Below the pieces are notes generated by a model. The model was not told the origin of the DNA and searched no databases. It saw only the letters and a program-made list of their open reading frames with translations. A stretch of 30,602 bases of DNA from a virus: positions 1 to 30,602 of IMG/VR virus record IMGVR_UViG_3300044799_000641; one strand, 5' to 3'. Below are positions 6,989 to 14,937 of the stretch, in pieces. Made by a program: the position numbers and the translations under genes. Position 1 is the stretch's first letter; each line of letters begins with the position of its first letter.

Positions 6989-8026
6989 TCATCTCAGATC
7001 TACGGCAATGTGGCTGATGCAAGAACCAGTATGCAGGGAACCTTTCACGTAGAGAAGAGACGTCTGACCGTCAACGATCTCGAAAGTATACGTTGGAATC
7101 TGAATGCCGGTGCCTGAAAGAGAATAGTAGTAGTCTGTTGCATCTCCGAAACTGAAGGCCCTGACTTTGCCAACGTACGCGTATTTTGTGGGATCCGCTA
7201 AACCGTCAAGAGGCTCAAGCATCAAATAGAGAGTGCTGCCCTGCGGAATGTCCAAGGTCACTGGTTGATGAAGAGTGTCGTACATGAGCCAAGGACACGC
7301 GATGATACTGATGTAAACTGTCGTGTTCGCATTGTCTTTGGTGATTGTAAACGTGTGAGGAGATCCAACTGATAATGCAGTGAAATATTCTGCATGCGCT
7401 CCTTCTCCACTTCCACCATCTTGATTTCTCACGTCAAAATCGATTTGCAGGCCGTCGACGGCGAGGCTTACACCGTTCGTGAGAGAGTCTCCAACATTTT
7501 CAAAGTTAGTCTGACCCGCAGGTGTGACCCCGTAAGCCTGAACTCGAAAGACAGCTTGCTTCAGAGCCCCTATGCATGATTCACGATTCGCCGGCGTTAT
7601 GCTGATTTGCGAAGAATAGGAAGCGAGAAAGGAGCCGTTCATGTCTGAGAAAGCAATGAAGCCACAGACGAATTTGTCAACAGACATCTCAGAACTTGCT
7701 CCGCCCTGTCTTCCCTGAACCAGAATATCATAGGTTCCAGCGTCAACATAACAGAAGCATTCATGATGGCCGCTCACTCCGCCCGAGGTTTCTTTGTGGG
7801 CCCACACATAGTTTGCACCGACTTTCAACCGGACATATCCGTCGTAGCCGCTTACGGCTCTATGAGCGTCTATGTGGAAGATCAAGAGGCCTGCTTTTGT
7901 CGTCGTCACGTTCCCGTAATCATGAAGTGTATCCCAGCTGGTGCTTGGCGCATCATATTCAGTGGTATTATTGATGAATGTCTGTTCAGATTCGATGTCT
8001 CTGACTTGTTCGACCAGCAACCCCAT
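6989..8026 (-). CDS. Tail-tip / receptor-binding-like beta-sandwich protein
   Basis: 345 residues, almost wholly beta-rich, with glycine and aromatic repeats. Residues about 40-135 (AGLLIFHIDAHRAVSGYDGY...HECFCYVDAGTYDILVQGR) look like one jelly-roll sandwich of the C1q/TNF-like style; a second region follows at about 150-260, and the C-terminal part ends CISHIAVDLR. It lies directly after the tape measure, where siphoviruses code for distal tail and host-recognition proteins. Start ATG 8026 has AGGAG 9 bases upstream. Receptor binding is inferred from fold impression and position. Confidence 0.55.
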   Translation of the reverse strand: MGLLVEQVRDIESEQTFINNTTEYDAPSTSWDTLHDYGNVTTTKAGLLIFHIDAHRAVSGYDGYVRLKVGANYVWAHKETSGGVSGHHECFCYVDAGTYDILVQGRQGGASSEMSVDKFVCGFIAFSDMNGSFLASYSSQISITPANRESCIGALKQAVFRVQAYGVTPAGQTNFENVGDSLTNGVSLAVDGLQIDFDVRNQDGGSGEGAHAEYFTALSVGSPHTFTITKDNANTTVYISIIACPWLMYDTLHQPVTLDIPQGSTLYLMLEPLDGLADPTKYAYVGKVRAFSFGDATDYYYSLSGTGIQIPTYTFEIVDGQTSLLYVKGSLHTGSCISHIAVDLR

Positions 8027-8028
8027 TC

Positions 8029-9351
8029 TCAGAAGCTCCTAGTTCCAATTCTAACCCGCTTATGTGTCGAAGGACCGCCGGATGACGAAGCTTCAAGAAT
8101 AATGTTGGTCAAGATCTTTTCGACTTTCTTGACAGCAAGGTCCGCGGTGCGTTCGTCAGCAGATCCTTGAATGTAGACGAGCGGCGAATTAATGTTGATT
8201 GTTGTTCCGAGCCCTCCAGGCATATAGGAACCGCTCAACGGAATTATCGCCTCAGGTCCAGCTTCACCGATCAAAGCGACCTCTGGGCTCGTAACGATCC
8301 CCCCCTTTGCCCGTCCGGGATAAGAAATCGGCATACCTGGAATCGAAAGAGGCCCAGCTGCTTTGCCGACGCCTGTGACGGCGTTAATTGCTCCTTGCGC
8401 AGCCGAGGTTATCGCTCCGAGAAAATCAGCGATCGGCTTCAGGATATTGTTGTATGCCCAGGAGAGAGCGTCGAAGACGGGTTTGATCAAGTGATTATAT
8501 GCCCAAGACCAACCGTTTGCAAGTAGATTCCATTGTGCTAGAAGAGTACCGACGAGGAATGTGCTTAAGGGCATCAATATGTTGTTCCAAAACCATGAGA
8601 GTGCTGAACTGACAGGCTGAATCACGTTCGTGTTGAACCAGCTTACGGCTCCGCTGACTGCGTTCCAGGCAGCAAGAAAAGCGCCTTGCAGGTACGCGCC
8701 GATCGTGTTTATCAAGTCTCTGAAAGGCTTGCAGTTTTCATATGCGTAGATTATTCCGGCGATGAGAAGAGCGATTCCTGTAATGACGAGAATTATCGGG
8801 TTTGCAGACAGAAAAGCCATGGCTGCGCTGACGCCTTTCGTGACAGCGGTCCATCCTGCTGTTAGCGTTGAAACACTCGTAATCATTGTGATAAGGCTTG
8901 GAATTACTGTGAGTGCTGATTGAATCATGACTTCATTCATGTTTCCCTGAATCATGTCGGCACGTTCAACGGCGACGCCATAACGTTCCTGAGCGAGCTG
9001 CAGATCCTTCTGACTTGCCTGAGCCTCTGCACTTACAGGGCCATATTTCTCGATTACTTTGTTGTACCGTGTCTGCGCATCTTCTACAGCGTTGAGACTT
9101 GTTTTGACCTGAAGGTTTGCTCGGTCAACGCTAACTTGCATGTCCACGACGCGGTCAATAGCGTTGTACATTGCGAAACCGCTTGTCGCAACATTGTTGA
9201 CTGCAAGAGCAACCTGCTTACTGCTCAATTCTACTTTCTTGTTCGCTTTTTCCATTTGACCTAGACTGTTCGATGTAGTATTAGCGACGTTTTTGACAGT
9301 GTCACTTGCCTGATCGACTGCTTTCAGAAGAATCGTGATGTTAGTGCTCAA
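8029..9351 (-). CDS. Tail tape measure protein
   Basis: 440 residues. An N-terminal coiled-coil region (about 20-135, VKNVANTTSNSLGQ onward) is followed by a hydrophobic stretch (about 145-215) and Trp-rich repeats (SWFNTNVIQPV, SWFWNNILMPL, SWAYNHLIKPV, SWAYNNILKPI). Near the end comes GEAGPEAIIPL, a motif typical of tape-measure proteins. These set tail length and pass into the membrane at ejection. At about 0.15 nm per residue the tail would be near 65 nm, short for a siphovirus. The start is TTG 9351 with GAGG about 10 bases upstream, directly after the frameshift-product stop. The Trp repeats (about 19-25 residues apart) are notable. Confidence 0.85.
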   Translation of the reverse strand: MSTNITILLKAVDQASDTVKNVANTTSNSLGQMEKANKKVELSSKQVALAVNNVATSGFAMYNAIDRVVDMQVSVDRANLQVKTSLNAVEDAQTRYNKVIEKYGPVSAEAQASQKDLQLAQERYGVAVERADMIQGNMNEVMIQSALTVIPSLITMITSVSTLTAGWTAVTKGVSAAMAFLSANPIILVITGIALLIAGIIYAYENCKPFRDLINTIGAYLQGAFLAAWNAVSGAVSWFNTNVIQPVSSALSWFWNNILMPLSTFLVGTLLAQWNLLANGWSWAYNHLIKPVFDALSWAYNNILKPIADFLGAITSAAQGAINAVTGVGKAAGPLSIPGMPISYPGRAKGGIVTSPEVALIGEAGPEAIIPLSGSYMPGGLGTTININSPLVYIQGSADERTADLAVKKVEKILTNIILEASSSGGPSTHKRVRIGTRSF

Positions 9352-9352
9352 T

Positions 9353-9870
9353 CTAATGCGTCCTCTTCAAAAACCATTTTATCCAAGAAATGAGAAACTG
9401 AAGCTGGAACGGACTCAATGAAGCAATGTAGTCTAGACGATAGCCGAAGAAATACGCGATTAAACCGATGATTTGTCCTTCTTCACTGACCTTGACCCAT
9501 TCATCGATACTTGCGGGATCTGGAAAAAATTTTCAGGATCCGCAATCAACTCACACAGCCGGGTCGTAACGTGCCCTGGAAAGTTGTCAACGTCTTTCTC
9601 TTCTTTCAGTTCAGGATACGCCTTATGAAGCAAACGAAAAATCGTTGAGCGAGCCCTCTCCCATTCATCAGTGATCTTATTCATGGCAAGAAGATCGCCC
9701 GTCGTCAGGACCGTATACTTGACTTCTCCAAGAACAGGATCATTCACTACACGGATTGCTTTAGCGTCTTCCAGGATCTTCTGTGGACTGAATTTCTTTG
9801 CGAGCTCGCGGTCTTTTTGCTCTTCTTTTTCAAAGAGTTCTTTTCCCACTTCAGCAGGGCTCTTCGACAT
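9353..9870 (-). CDS. Tail assembly chaperone, -1 frameshift product (gpGT-like)
   Basis: Residues 1-116 are shared with the shorter chaperone. A -1 shift after TTC (9525-9523) continues into an open frame to TAG at 9355-9353, adding 56 residues for a total of 172. The added part reads PDPASIDEWVKVSEEGQ, then a hydrophobic segment (IIGLIAYFFGY) and a basic end (WFLKRTH): good protein character, unlike a chance frame. The -1 frame has TGA at 9535-9533, immediately before the slippery site, so it can only be reached by slipping. The stop lies 1 base from the tape measure start. This matches the conserved G/GT arrangement of siphoviruses. Confidence 0.75.
9460..9870 (-). CDS. Tail assembly chaperone, unshifted form (gpG-like)
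   Basis: 136 residues, acidic N-terminal region, then an alpha/beta core. It lies between the tail tube and tape measure genes, where the G-type chaperone is found in siphoviruses such as lambda. ATG 9870 has AGGAG 9 bases upstream. Codon 113 onward (GAA AAT TTT TTC) forms a slippery site; if ribosomes do not slip, translation continues to a basic tail (SVKKDKSSV) and TAA. The protein is thought to bind the tape measure during tail assembly. No strong sequence family match is claimed; the call rests on position, size and the frameshift. Confidence 0.75.
   Translation of the reverse strand: MSKSPAEVGKELFEKEEQKDRELAKKFSPQKILEDAKAIRVVNDPVLGEVKYTVLTTGDLLAMNKITDEWERARSTIFRLLHKAYPELKEEKDVDNFPGHVTTRLCELIADPENFFQIPQVSMNGSRSVKKDKSSV
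9523..9532 (-). promoter_or_regulatory. Programmed -1 ribosomal frameshift site
   Basis: On the - strand the bases read AAATTTTTTC in zero-frame phase A AAT TTT TTC. This holds two overlapping slippery heptamers of the X XXY YYZ type, A AAT TTT and T TTT TTC. Either allows the two tRNAs to re-pair one base back. I did not identify a certain downstream stimulatory structure. Confidence 0.7.
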
Positions 9871-9882
9871 TCTTCAAGACTC

Positions 9883-10281
9883 CTAATACGTGTTAAGTCC
9901 TAATGATGCTGCTTCTCCAGACCCGTTTTCTATGACAACGCCGTTCTGTTCGTCGCGCCAGCCATGATGAAAAATGATTGCGTTAGACAACGTGTACTTG
10001 GGCTGTCCTACGGGAGTGCAGTTTGCAGGTCCCAGAATAATCGTCATCTTTGTTCCGGCAAGAACGTCAGCTGCATGCGTTGTATCGATGAACATTTTCT
10101 CGAAACTGAACTTGAAACTCTTGTTTCCACTCTCCAAGACCGCGGGGATATCGCTTGTGAATTTGTAGTCTTTGATAACGTCTGCGTCCATGTCGAATGT
10201 GACGCCTTTGATGTAGCCCGCTTCAGCACCCTTGATTGTGATGCTGCCGTTTCGTCCTATAACTGGTGTCGAATTTACCAT
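9883..10281 (-). CDS. Major tail tube protein
   Basis: 132 residues, beta-rich, starting with a strand pair (GSITIKGAEAGYIKGVTFDMD) and ending EAASLGLNTY. This resembles the tail tube proteins of small siphoviruses, which form hexameric rings around the tape measure. The gene precedes the chaperone and tape measure genes, the standard order. A strong GGAGGTTGA lies about 9 bases before ATG 10281, in keeping with a highly made structural protein. Confidence 0.75.
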   Translation of the reverse strand: MVNSTPVIGRNGSITIKGAEAGYIKGVTFDMDADVIKDYKFTSDIPAVLESGNKSFKFSFEKMFIDTTHAADVLAGTKMTIILGPANCTPVGQPKYTLSNAIIFHHGWRDEQNGVVIENGSGEAASLGLNTY

Positions 10282-10290
10282 GTTTGTTTT

Positions 10291-10833
10291 TCAACCTCCA
10301 ACTTTTTTCTTGCTTTGCGGAGACTTGCTCGAGGCAAATCTCAATCGCACCAAGTTAGACAGGTGACCTGTCAACATCATATCGAATAATTCTGACTTAT
10401 TCTCCTCGAAGTATGAGTCGCAAACGGGTAGCGGCGTCCATTCCCACATTTCAAAGTGATTCGAACGAAATTCTTCTTGCTTAAGGCTCTCGAGGGCTCG
10501 CCCATATTCTTCTTTCGCACTGATGAATGCTAAGCCAATCCAAGCCCTGTAATACCGGTCATTCTCGCCCACGTACAACAAGATCTTCCGAGTTGCCGAA
10601 AGGAAATGCAGGAAGTTCTTGTCCTGCAGGCCCTCGAGGTTTTGATGGGGTACATCATCGAATCGTCCGCCCCAAACTTCCAGGCAGTACGCGTTGAAGA
10701 GTTGCTGGAAGACATGTTTAACCATCTTTGTCTGCGGAAAACGAGCCCTGGGCTCGGGAACAAGTTTGTCTATCACGCGCATACAGATGTTGATGACTTG
10801 TTTCAGGAGGTGCTCTTTCAACTCTTTATGCAA
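10291..10833 (-). CDS. Neck or tail-completion region protein, unknown family
   Basis: 180 residues, mostly helical, with many aromatic residues (FLHFLSATRKILLYVGENDRYYRAWIGLAF) and a basic C-terminus (SSKSPQSKKKVGG). The start is TTG 10833 with GAGGG 8 bases upstream inside the sequence GAGGGCTC. It lies between the tail terminator candidate and the tail tube gene. That slot is usually small in siphoviruses, so an extra 180-residue protein is unusual. No family was recognised. Confidence 0.6.
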   Translation of the reverse strand: MHKELKEHLLKQVINICMRVIDKLVPEPRARFPQTKMVKHVFQQLFNAYCLEVWGGRFDDVPHQNLEGLQDKNFLHFLSATRKILLYVGENDRYYRAWIGLAFISAKEEYGRALESLKQEEFRSNHFEMWEWTPLPVCDSYFEENKSELFDMMLTGHLSNLVRLRFASSKSPQSKKKVGG

Positions 10834-10842
10834 ACAGAGCCC

Positions 10843-11268
10843 TCAAGGAGTGAATAAGAGCAAAGCTGAAAACCTGATTACGCCGCCAAAGTACAGTTTG
10901 TTCCCTGTGCGGATCTCGCCTGGACTGAAGAACGTGGGAAGTACATCTGTCACGGTGCTGTTAAGGGTTCGGTCGCTCAGGATCTTGTCGACGATGTCAC
11001 CCATCACTGAAACGATATCCGTAAACCAGTTAGTAGGCTCCGTTTCGCGGATCATTAAGACTACGCTAAAAGTGATTTTACATTCAAGCATCGACCCGAA
11101 AACTGCTTGGTTAATGTCTGTGGGCTCAGGATTGATCACGGCCATAGGCAAATCAGTGACTTTGAACTGTTCACCAAGAACAACGTTTTTGATACTTGTA
11201 AGGGTCTGGAGAAAAGCCTGAACCTGATCAAACATTGCTTTGTATGAATCGTAAAACTTGTTTGTCAT
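10843..11268 (-). CDS. Tail terminator / tail completion protein candidate
   Basis: 141 residues: an N-terminal helix (YDSYKAMFDQVQAFLQTL), a central beta region (ECKITFSVVLMIRE), a helix (WFTDIVSVMGDIVDKIL) and final strands. This order is like lambda gpU / SPP1 gp17-type proteins that cap the tail tube. It lies just after the HK97 gp10-like gene and before the tail tube, the expected place. Its ATG overlaps the stop of a 38-residue membrane peptide gene (ATGA). Confidence 0.6.
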   Translation of the reverse strand: MTNKFYDSYKAMFDQVQAFLQTLTSIKNVVLGEQFKVTDLPMAVINPEPTDINQAVFGSMLECKITFSVVLMIRETEPTNWFTDIVSVMGDIVDKILSDRTLNSTVTDVLPTFFSPGEIRTGNKLYFGGVIRFSALLLFTP

Positions 11269-11381
11269 GTTCGCAACTCCAATTCAGCACTAAACAGCCA
11301 ATCTATCACGCGACATAACACAAAGCCCGTTATGATTGCCCCCGCGACGCCTATGGCGACTCCACACAAAAACTCAATCAC
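11265..11381 (-). CDS. 38-residue single-helix membrane peptide
   Basis: GTG at 11381 begins inside the end of the gp10-like gene and the frame runs to TGA 11267-11265, which overlaps the next ATG in ATGA. The product is MIEFLCGVAIGVAGAIITGF followed by VLCRVIDWLF and a short polar end: one membrane helix (about 4-22) with glycine-alanine spacing. AGGG lies about 10 bases upstream. It exactly fills the gap between two structural genes, and coupling at both ends supports it. Its function is unknown; a virion or holin-like peptide is possible. Confidence 0.6.
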   Translation of the reverse strand: MIEFLCGVAIGVAGAIITGFVLCRVIDWLFSAELELRT

Positions 11382-11809
11382 TTGATTTCTTCCCTAGCTA
11401 TTTCATCCCATAATTCAGGAATCTTCTGCTTGGTTACTTCAGCAGTTTCATGCACAAACGGTTGAGCTCGCGTTCCAGGATGATGCACGATTGGCGTGAA
11501 AACGATTTTGCCTTCAATCTTAAACCGTAGGACTGAGGCGAAAACAGGCCGGATCTCATGAGGGCGTGTTCCATATTCAACGTAGATAGCGTAAGGTACT
11601 GTCGGGCCAACTGTCGCCTCGAGCCCCCGGACCTGTTCCCGGATGCTTCCCAGGAGCCGTCCAGATCTGACAGGCGCCTTGGCACTCATCAACGCATATG
11701 CGTAGTCAGCTGCTTTTTTCACGAGCCCAGGCAGAAGCTTTCCTTCAACTTTATCAGCAAACAGGGAAAGATCCAAACCCCGCTGCGAAACCTGAACCTG
11801 AATGCTCAA
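11378..11809 (-). CDS. HK97 gp10-like tail completion / neck protein
   Basis: 143 residues. Two diagnostic stretches of the HK97-gp10 family are present: APVRSGRLLGSI (about 45-56) and VPYAIYVEYGTRPH (about 71-84), followed by the usual strand and a C-terminal helix after PFVHETAEVT. The family joins head and tail in siphoviruses. The start is TTG 11809 with only weak ribosome-site sequence; it follows the connector gene by 3 bases. Confidence 0.85.
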   Translation of the reverse strand: MSIQVQVSQRGLDLSLFADKVEGKLLPGLVKKAADYAYALMSAKAPVRSGRLLGSIREQVRGLEATVGPTVPYAIYVEYGTRPHEIRPVFASVLRFKIEGKIVFTPIVHHPGTRAQPFVHETAEVTKQKIPELWDEIAREEIK

Positions 11810-11812
11810 AGA

Positions 11813-12691
11813 TCAACCAGCTACCACAAGCCTTCGCACATAGGGCCTAAGCATGCCCTTGAGTTCGTCGTTGAAAGCCTCAACCGCAACAAGTTTGACG
11901 ACCATCTCGTTTACTTGGACCTGTGGGCTCACTTTCCGCTGGAGGATCCCGTGAAGAGCATTTGTGCACACTTGAATGCAGACGTACTTGATATCGTCCG
12001 GTGTTGACGCGTACCCGGCAGTATATGTAATCCTGACGCTTTGCTCCATGATTGCAGGAACCTTGTTGACAAGCATGAGCTGTCCTGCAGAGAGATTCAT
12101 GAGGTAATCAGGTTCTGTTACTGTCACCCAGTTTGCTGTGATTCCGTACCCTTGATCATTATACTCGACTTTTGAAACAGATAGAATGGGATAGTACTGA
12201 AGGCTTATCCAAGGGTACCCGTAATCATGAAACTCATTTGTGAATGCGAGCCCGGCAGCAGCAAAGAAACCAATCGGAACCCGACAGAAATTCTCGATCA
12301 TCGACTGCGCAAGGACAATTAGACTGTCCAAGAACGTGTTGAAATCTGCATCAGTCGCATATCCCAGATCCGTGTACGCGATTTTGCTGTATGCTTTGAC
12401 ATCAGTGTGAGTACATGCGTAGCCGCTGCCGCCACCGCCTGCAACGTCAACTTCATACACGACGCCCCAACTGAAAAGATGGTCCGAAAGATCCATCGAA
12501 CTCAAGTTGATCTTGAAGTTGGTTCCTCCCGGATCGCTAGGCCAGAAACTGCGACCGCCAAGGTCATCAAGCGGAGTGATGCTGATGTCTGCAAGAGTCG
12601 GAGTTGTCGAGAGTCCATGCGGCACAGTGACAGACGTATTACCTGCAGTGATTGTTGCTGTTCCCGTTTTCGTTGAATAAACAGTTACCAT
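11813..12691 (-). CDS. Head-tail connector with an added N-terminal beta domain
   Basis: 292 residues. Residues about 95-292 have the gp6-like connector pattern: helices around LIVLAQSMIENFCRVPIGF, a strand pair (SVSKVEYNDQGYGI), ITYTAGYASTPDDIKYVCIQ and a final helical part. The TYTAGY...P-x-x-I segment is typical of this adaptor, which sits under the portal. In front is an unusual beta-rich domain (about 8-84, TATITAGNTSVTVPHGLSTT), similar in style to small lectin-like domains of phage surface proteins, joined by a GGGGSG linker (85-90). Usual adaptors are 90-200 residues, so this is a domain gain, perhaps exposing a sugar-binding module at the neck. Confidence 0.7.
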   Translation of the reverse strand: MVTVYSTKTGTATITAGNTSVTVPHGLSTTPTLADISITPLDDLGGRSFWPSDPGGTNFKINLSSMDLSDHLFSWGVVYEVDVAGGGGSGYACTHTDVKAYSKIAYTDLGYATDADFNTFLDSLIVLAQSMIENFCRVPIGFFAAAGLAFTNEFHDYGYPWISLQYYPILSVSKVEYNDQGYGITANWVTVTEPDYLMNLSAGQLMLVNKVPAIMEQSVRITYTAGYASTPDDIKYVCIQVCTNALHGILQRKVSPQVQVNEMVVKLVAVEAFNDELKGMLRPYVRRLVVAG

Positions 12692-12706
12692 TCTTTCTCT
12701 TGCCTC

Positions 12707-14455
12707 TTAAGTCAATTGAGGATAATCAATTCTTTTCTGATAGAGTGCATACCAATAGAGCGTGCGTGCGTCAGCTGCTGCGACAGGCGTTATCGTGCCG
12801 GCGTTGTTGATGCAGAAGTCTATTTGGAAGTGCGTTGTATTCATTGTCAAGATCGTGGGTTCTATGAGAAAGGCCGTCGAGTTGATGTAAGCAGACCCGG
12901 CGATCTTTGCGAATGTTACGTTTGGTGAGAAGCCGATATTGTGCTTTATCCAAGTTCCGTTGATGCATGATGTTTGGTTGCCCATGTTTTCCAGTTTGAT
13001 ATCGGCGCCGGCTACTCTTTGTTTGACTTGGAGATTCAAGTAGTAATTGATGTCTCGCCAAGTCAGGACCGGTAGACCCCAGCTGCTCATGTTTCCCATG
13101 CACTGGTTGAACCAGTAACTCGTCATTGTTCCATGAAACGTCAAGAAGGCGAGTTCCCCGTTCGAACCTGAACCTGTACTGTTGACTGCGTACCAGGCAG
13201 CAGCGGCAATGGCTCCGCCGTCAGCTTTGGTCCCGTTGAAACTTGTTTCTGTCGGGAAGTAGCAGCTGAAGATGTCTGAGATGTAATTCCACGTATAATT
13301 AGGCCATGATTTGTAGTTACTCCATCCAATGTAGTTGTAATATTGCCGCACCATCTCAAAGTTCGCTGGCTTCGCAGAAGGAAAGCCCATCATATCGATA
13401 CGAACGTTGAGGTTTCGCTCGATCCAGTCTTTGCTTTGCCGGTATTCTTGATCTTGATCAGCAAGCGTTATCGTCGCAGCACTCATGTCCTTGCTAAGGT
13501 ATCCGTGACTATAGAAACTCCAGCCTGCATCACGCATTTCTTTCAGATTTGCGAGAGTAATGTAACTGGTGTTTGTTGGTCCAGCCTGCTCTACCCAGCG
13601 AGAAACAACCCCCTCACTCCCTCTGAACCCCCAGATCGACGTCAGGTTCTTGAAATATGTACTATATTGGATGTAGAGCGTGTCGTCGAAGCAGATCATG
13701 AACGCTGCTTTGCTCACGGCATTCAAGTATCCTTGAACTTCAATGTCTGCATAAGGCGGCACGTTCGGATAATAGTTCAGGGTGAAGTTGCCTCTGAGAA
13801 CGACTTTTTCGGTTCCTTTGCTTCCGTTGTTGAGATGAGAGAAAGCATATTGAACGGCGAGCGTCTGATTTGTTGTTTGATAGGCGACTTGTCCGGTGCT
13901 GCAGTTCTTGACTTTCACCGTTGTCCCATCAAAATCGACAACGTAGGCAACGAGCTGATATGGATTGGCGAGAACGTCTGTTCTGTTGTAACCATTGAAA
14001 AAGAAACTGTTTGAGCCATAATAGTTCCTTGTTCCCTGATAGTCCTCCAGGATCAGAATGTTGGCGCCGTAAGTGACCGTTGCCGCTAGAGTACAGCCTT
14101 TCAAGAGGATTGTTCCACCGCTCGTCAGATTCCCAACGGCAGCCACTTCAACGGCCGTCTTGTTAGTGCTGAACCAATTCAGTTTCCCATCCGTCCCGTT
14201 CTGCAAGCAATAATACGCATCGACGGGACTGATGATGTAGTCAAACGGTTTCTGAAGCCCACTCAGACTACTATTCACCGGTGTGTCAAGTCTATTCTCA
14301 ATCGAACGAAATCTCTCCTCAATCGAGATGCTAATTGAAACGCTGGCTCCAGCATATGCGGCAACAGCTCCACAAAGCAGAATAGCACACAACATCACGG
14401 TTTTAGACCATGTCAAACCGTTAAGACTGATGCTTTGTCCCTTACTTTCCACCAT
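12707..14455 (-). CDS. Membrane-anchored polysaccharide deacetylase-like surface protein
   Basis: 582 residues from ATG 14455 (a start at 14491 would add 12 residues and overlap the upstream gene). A hydrophobic helix at about 18-37 follows a short polar N-terminus, then a beta-rich region with GGTILLKGC like the start of pectate-lyase-type proteins. At about 250-430 is a NodB-like domain: FMICFDDT (254-259, the catalytic Asp pair), SHGYLS in place of H(S/T)xxH, and LTFHGT near its end. Only one of the usual two metal histidines of motif 2 is seen, so activity is uncertain. About 20 N-x-S/T sequons occur, against about 3 in the capsid protein. It lies between capsid and connector genes and may be a glycosylated virion or cell-surface protein that acts on the host coat. 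Confidence 0.7.
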   Translation of the reverse strand: MVESKGQSISLNGLTWSKTVMLCAILLCGAVAAYAGASVSISISIEERFRSIENRLDTPVNSSLSGLQKPFDYIISPVDAYYCLQNGTDGKLNWFSTNKTAVEVAAVGNLTSGGTILLKGCTLAATVTYGANILILEDYQGTRNYYGSNSFFFNGYNRTDVLANPYQLVAYVVDFDGTTVKVKNCSTGQVAYQTTNQTLAVQYAFSHLNNGSKGTEKVVLRGNFTLNYYPNVPPYADIEVQGYLNAVSKAAFMICFDDTLYIQYSTYFKNLTSIWGFRGSEGVVSRWVEQAGPTNTSYITLANLKEMRDAGWSFYSHGYLSKDMSAATITLADQDQEYRQSKDWIERNLNVRIDMMGFPSAKPANFEMVRQYYNYIGWSNYKSWPNYTWNYISDIFSCYFPTETSFNGTKADGGAIAAAAWYAVNSTGSGSNGELAFLTFHGTMTSYWFNQCMGNMSSWGLPVLTWRDINYYLNLQVKQRVAGADIKLENMGNQTSCINGTWIKHNIGFSPNVTFAKIAGSAYINSTAFLIEPTILTMNTTHFQIDFCINNAGTITPVAAADARTLYWYALYQKRIDYPQLT

Positions 14456-14460
14456 TCTGT

Positions 14461-14886
14461 TCACTTCGATGATTTGGACTGTTCGCCCCACAAGGAAACG
14501 ACTTCTCCTGCAGAGAAGATTTTCTTAGCAAGCCAACTCTGAAGCCTCTCGAAACGCCTATCCTTCCCCATTGACAACATGTAAACGGTAACTGGCACGA
14601 CAGGCGGCAATTTTCCTTTCAGAATCTTCCGCCACCGACACACACCACAAACATTATGCCGGCGCCACAGCTTGTATCCGCAGATGTCGACGCAATCCGG
14701 AACGCCGAGAAGACGCATCCAGAAGGTTCTCTTGTCAGGTTTCCTTTCCGGAAGAGAATACACTGCGTAAGTTTGCCCTTTATCATCGAGAGCAAGCACG
14801 TAATGGTCCGTCATCTTCATCAAGACATGCAGACCATACGCGACAGCTCGCAATTCTGCAGGGCTCAATTTTGTGTAATCGATCAT
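14461..14886 (-). CDS. Small cysteine-containing late protein, unknown function
   Basis: 141 residues. CVDIC and CGVC (about residues 65-83, separated by 10) could form a zinc knuckle; the rest is basic and helical, ending SAGEVVSLWGEQSKSSK. There is no Shine-Dalgarno site before ATG 14886; the start lies just after the T-run terminator of the capsid gene. It ends 5 bases before the deacetylase-like gene, so the two may form one unit. No family was recognised. Confidence 0.55.
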   Translation of the reverse strand: MIDYTKLSPAELRAVAYGLHVLMKMTDHYVLALDDKGQTYAVYSLPERKPDKRTFWMRLLGVPDCVDICGYKLWRRHNVCGVCRWRKILKGKLPPVVPVTVYMLSMGKDRRFERLQSWLAKKIFSAGEVVSLWGEQSKSSK

Positions 14887-14898
14887 TATGAAATGAAG

Positions 14899-14927
14899 AA
14901 AAAAAGGGAATAGAGTCGATGAATCGA
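14899..14927 (-). terminator. Hairpin and T7 terminator after the capsid gene
   Basis: On the - strand, TCGAT at 14927-14923 pairs with ATCGA at 14920-14916, followed by CCC and a T7 run (14905-14899). It lies 11 bases after the capsid stop. It may reduce read-through so that capsid transcripts exceed those of the downstream genes. Confidence 0.5.
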
Positions 14928-14937
14928 AGAGTTCAGA

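Noticed and set aside
9352-9459. Possible separate small gene between tail chaperone and tape measure
   Set aside because: No start with a ribosome site in the good frame; the frame is reached by a -1 shift from the chaperone and ends next to the tape measure start.
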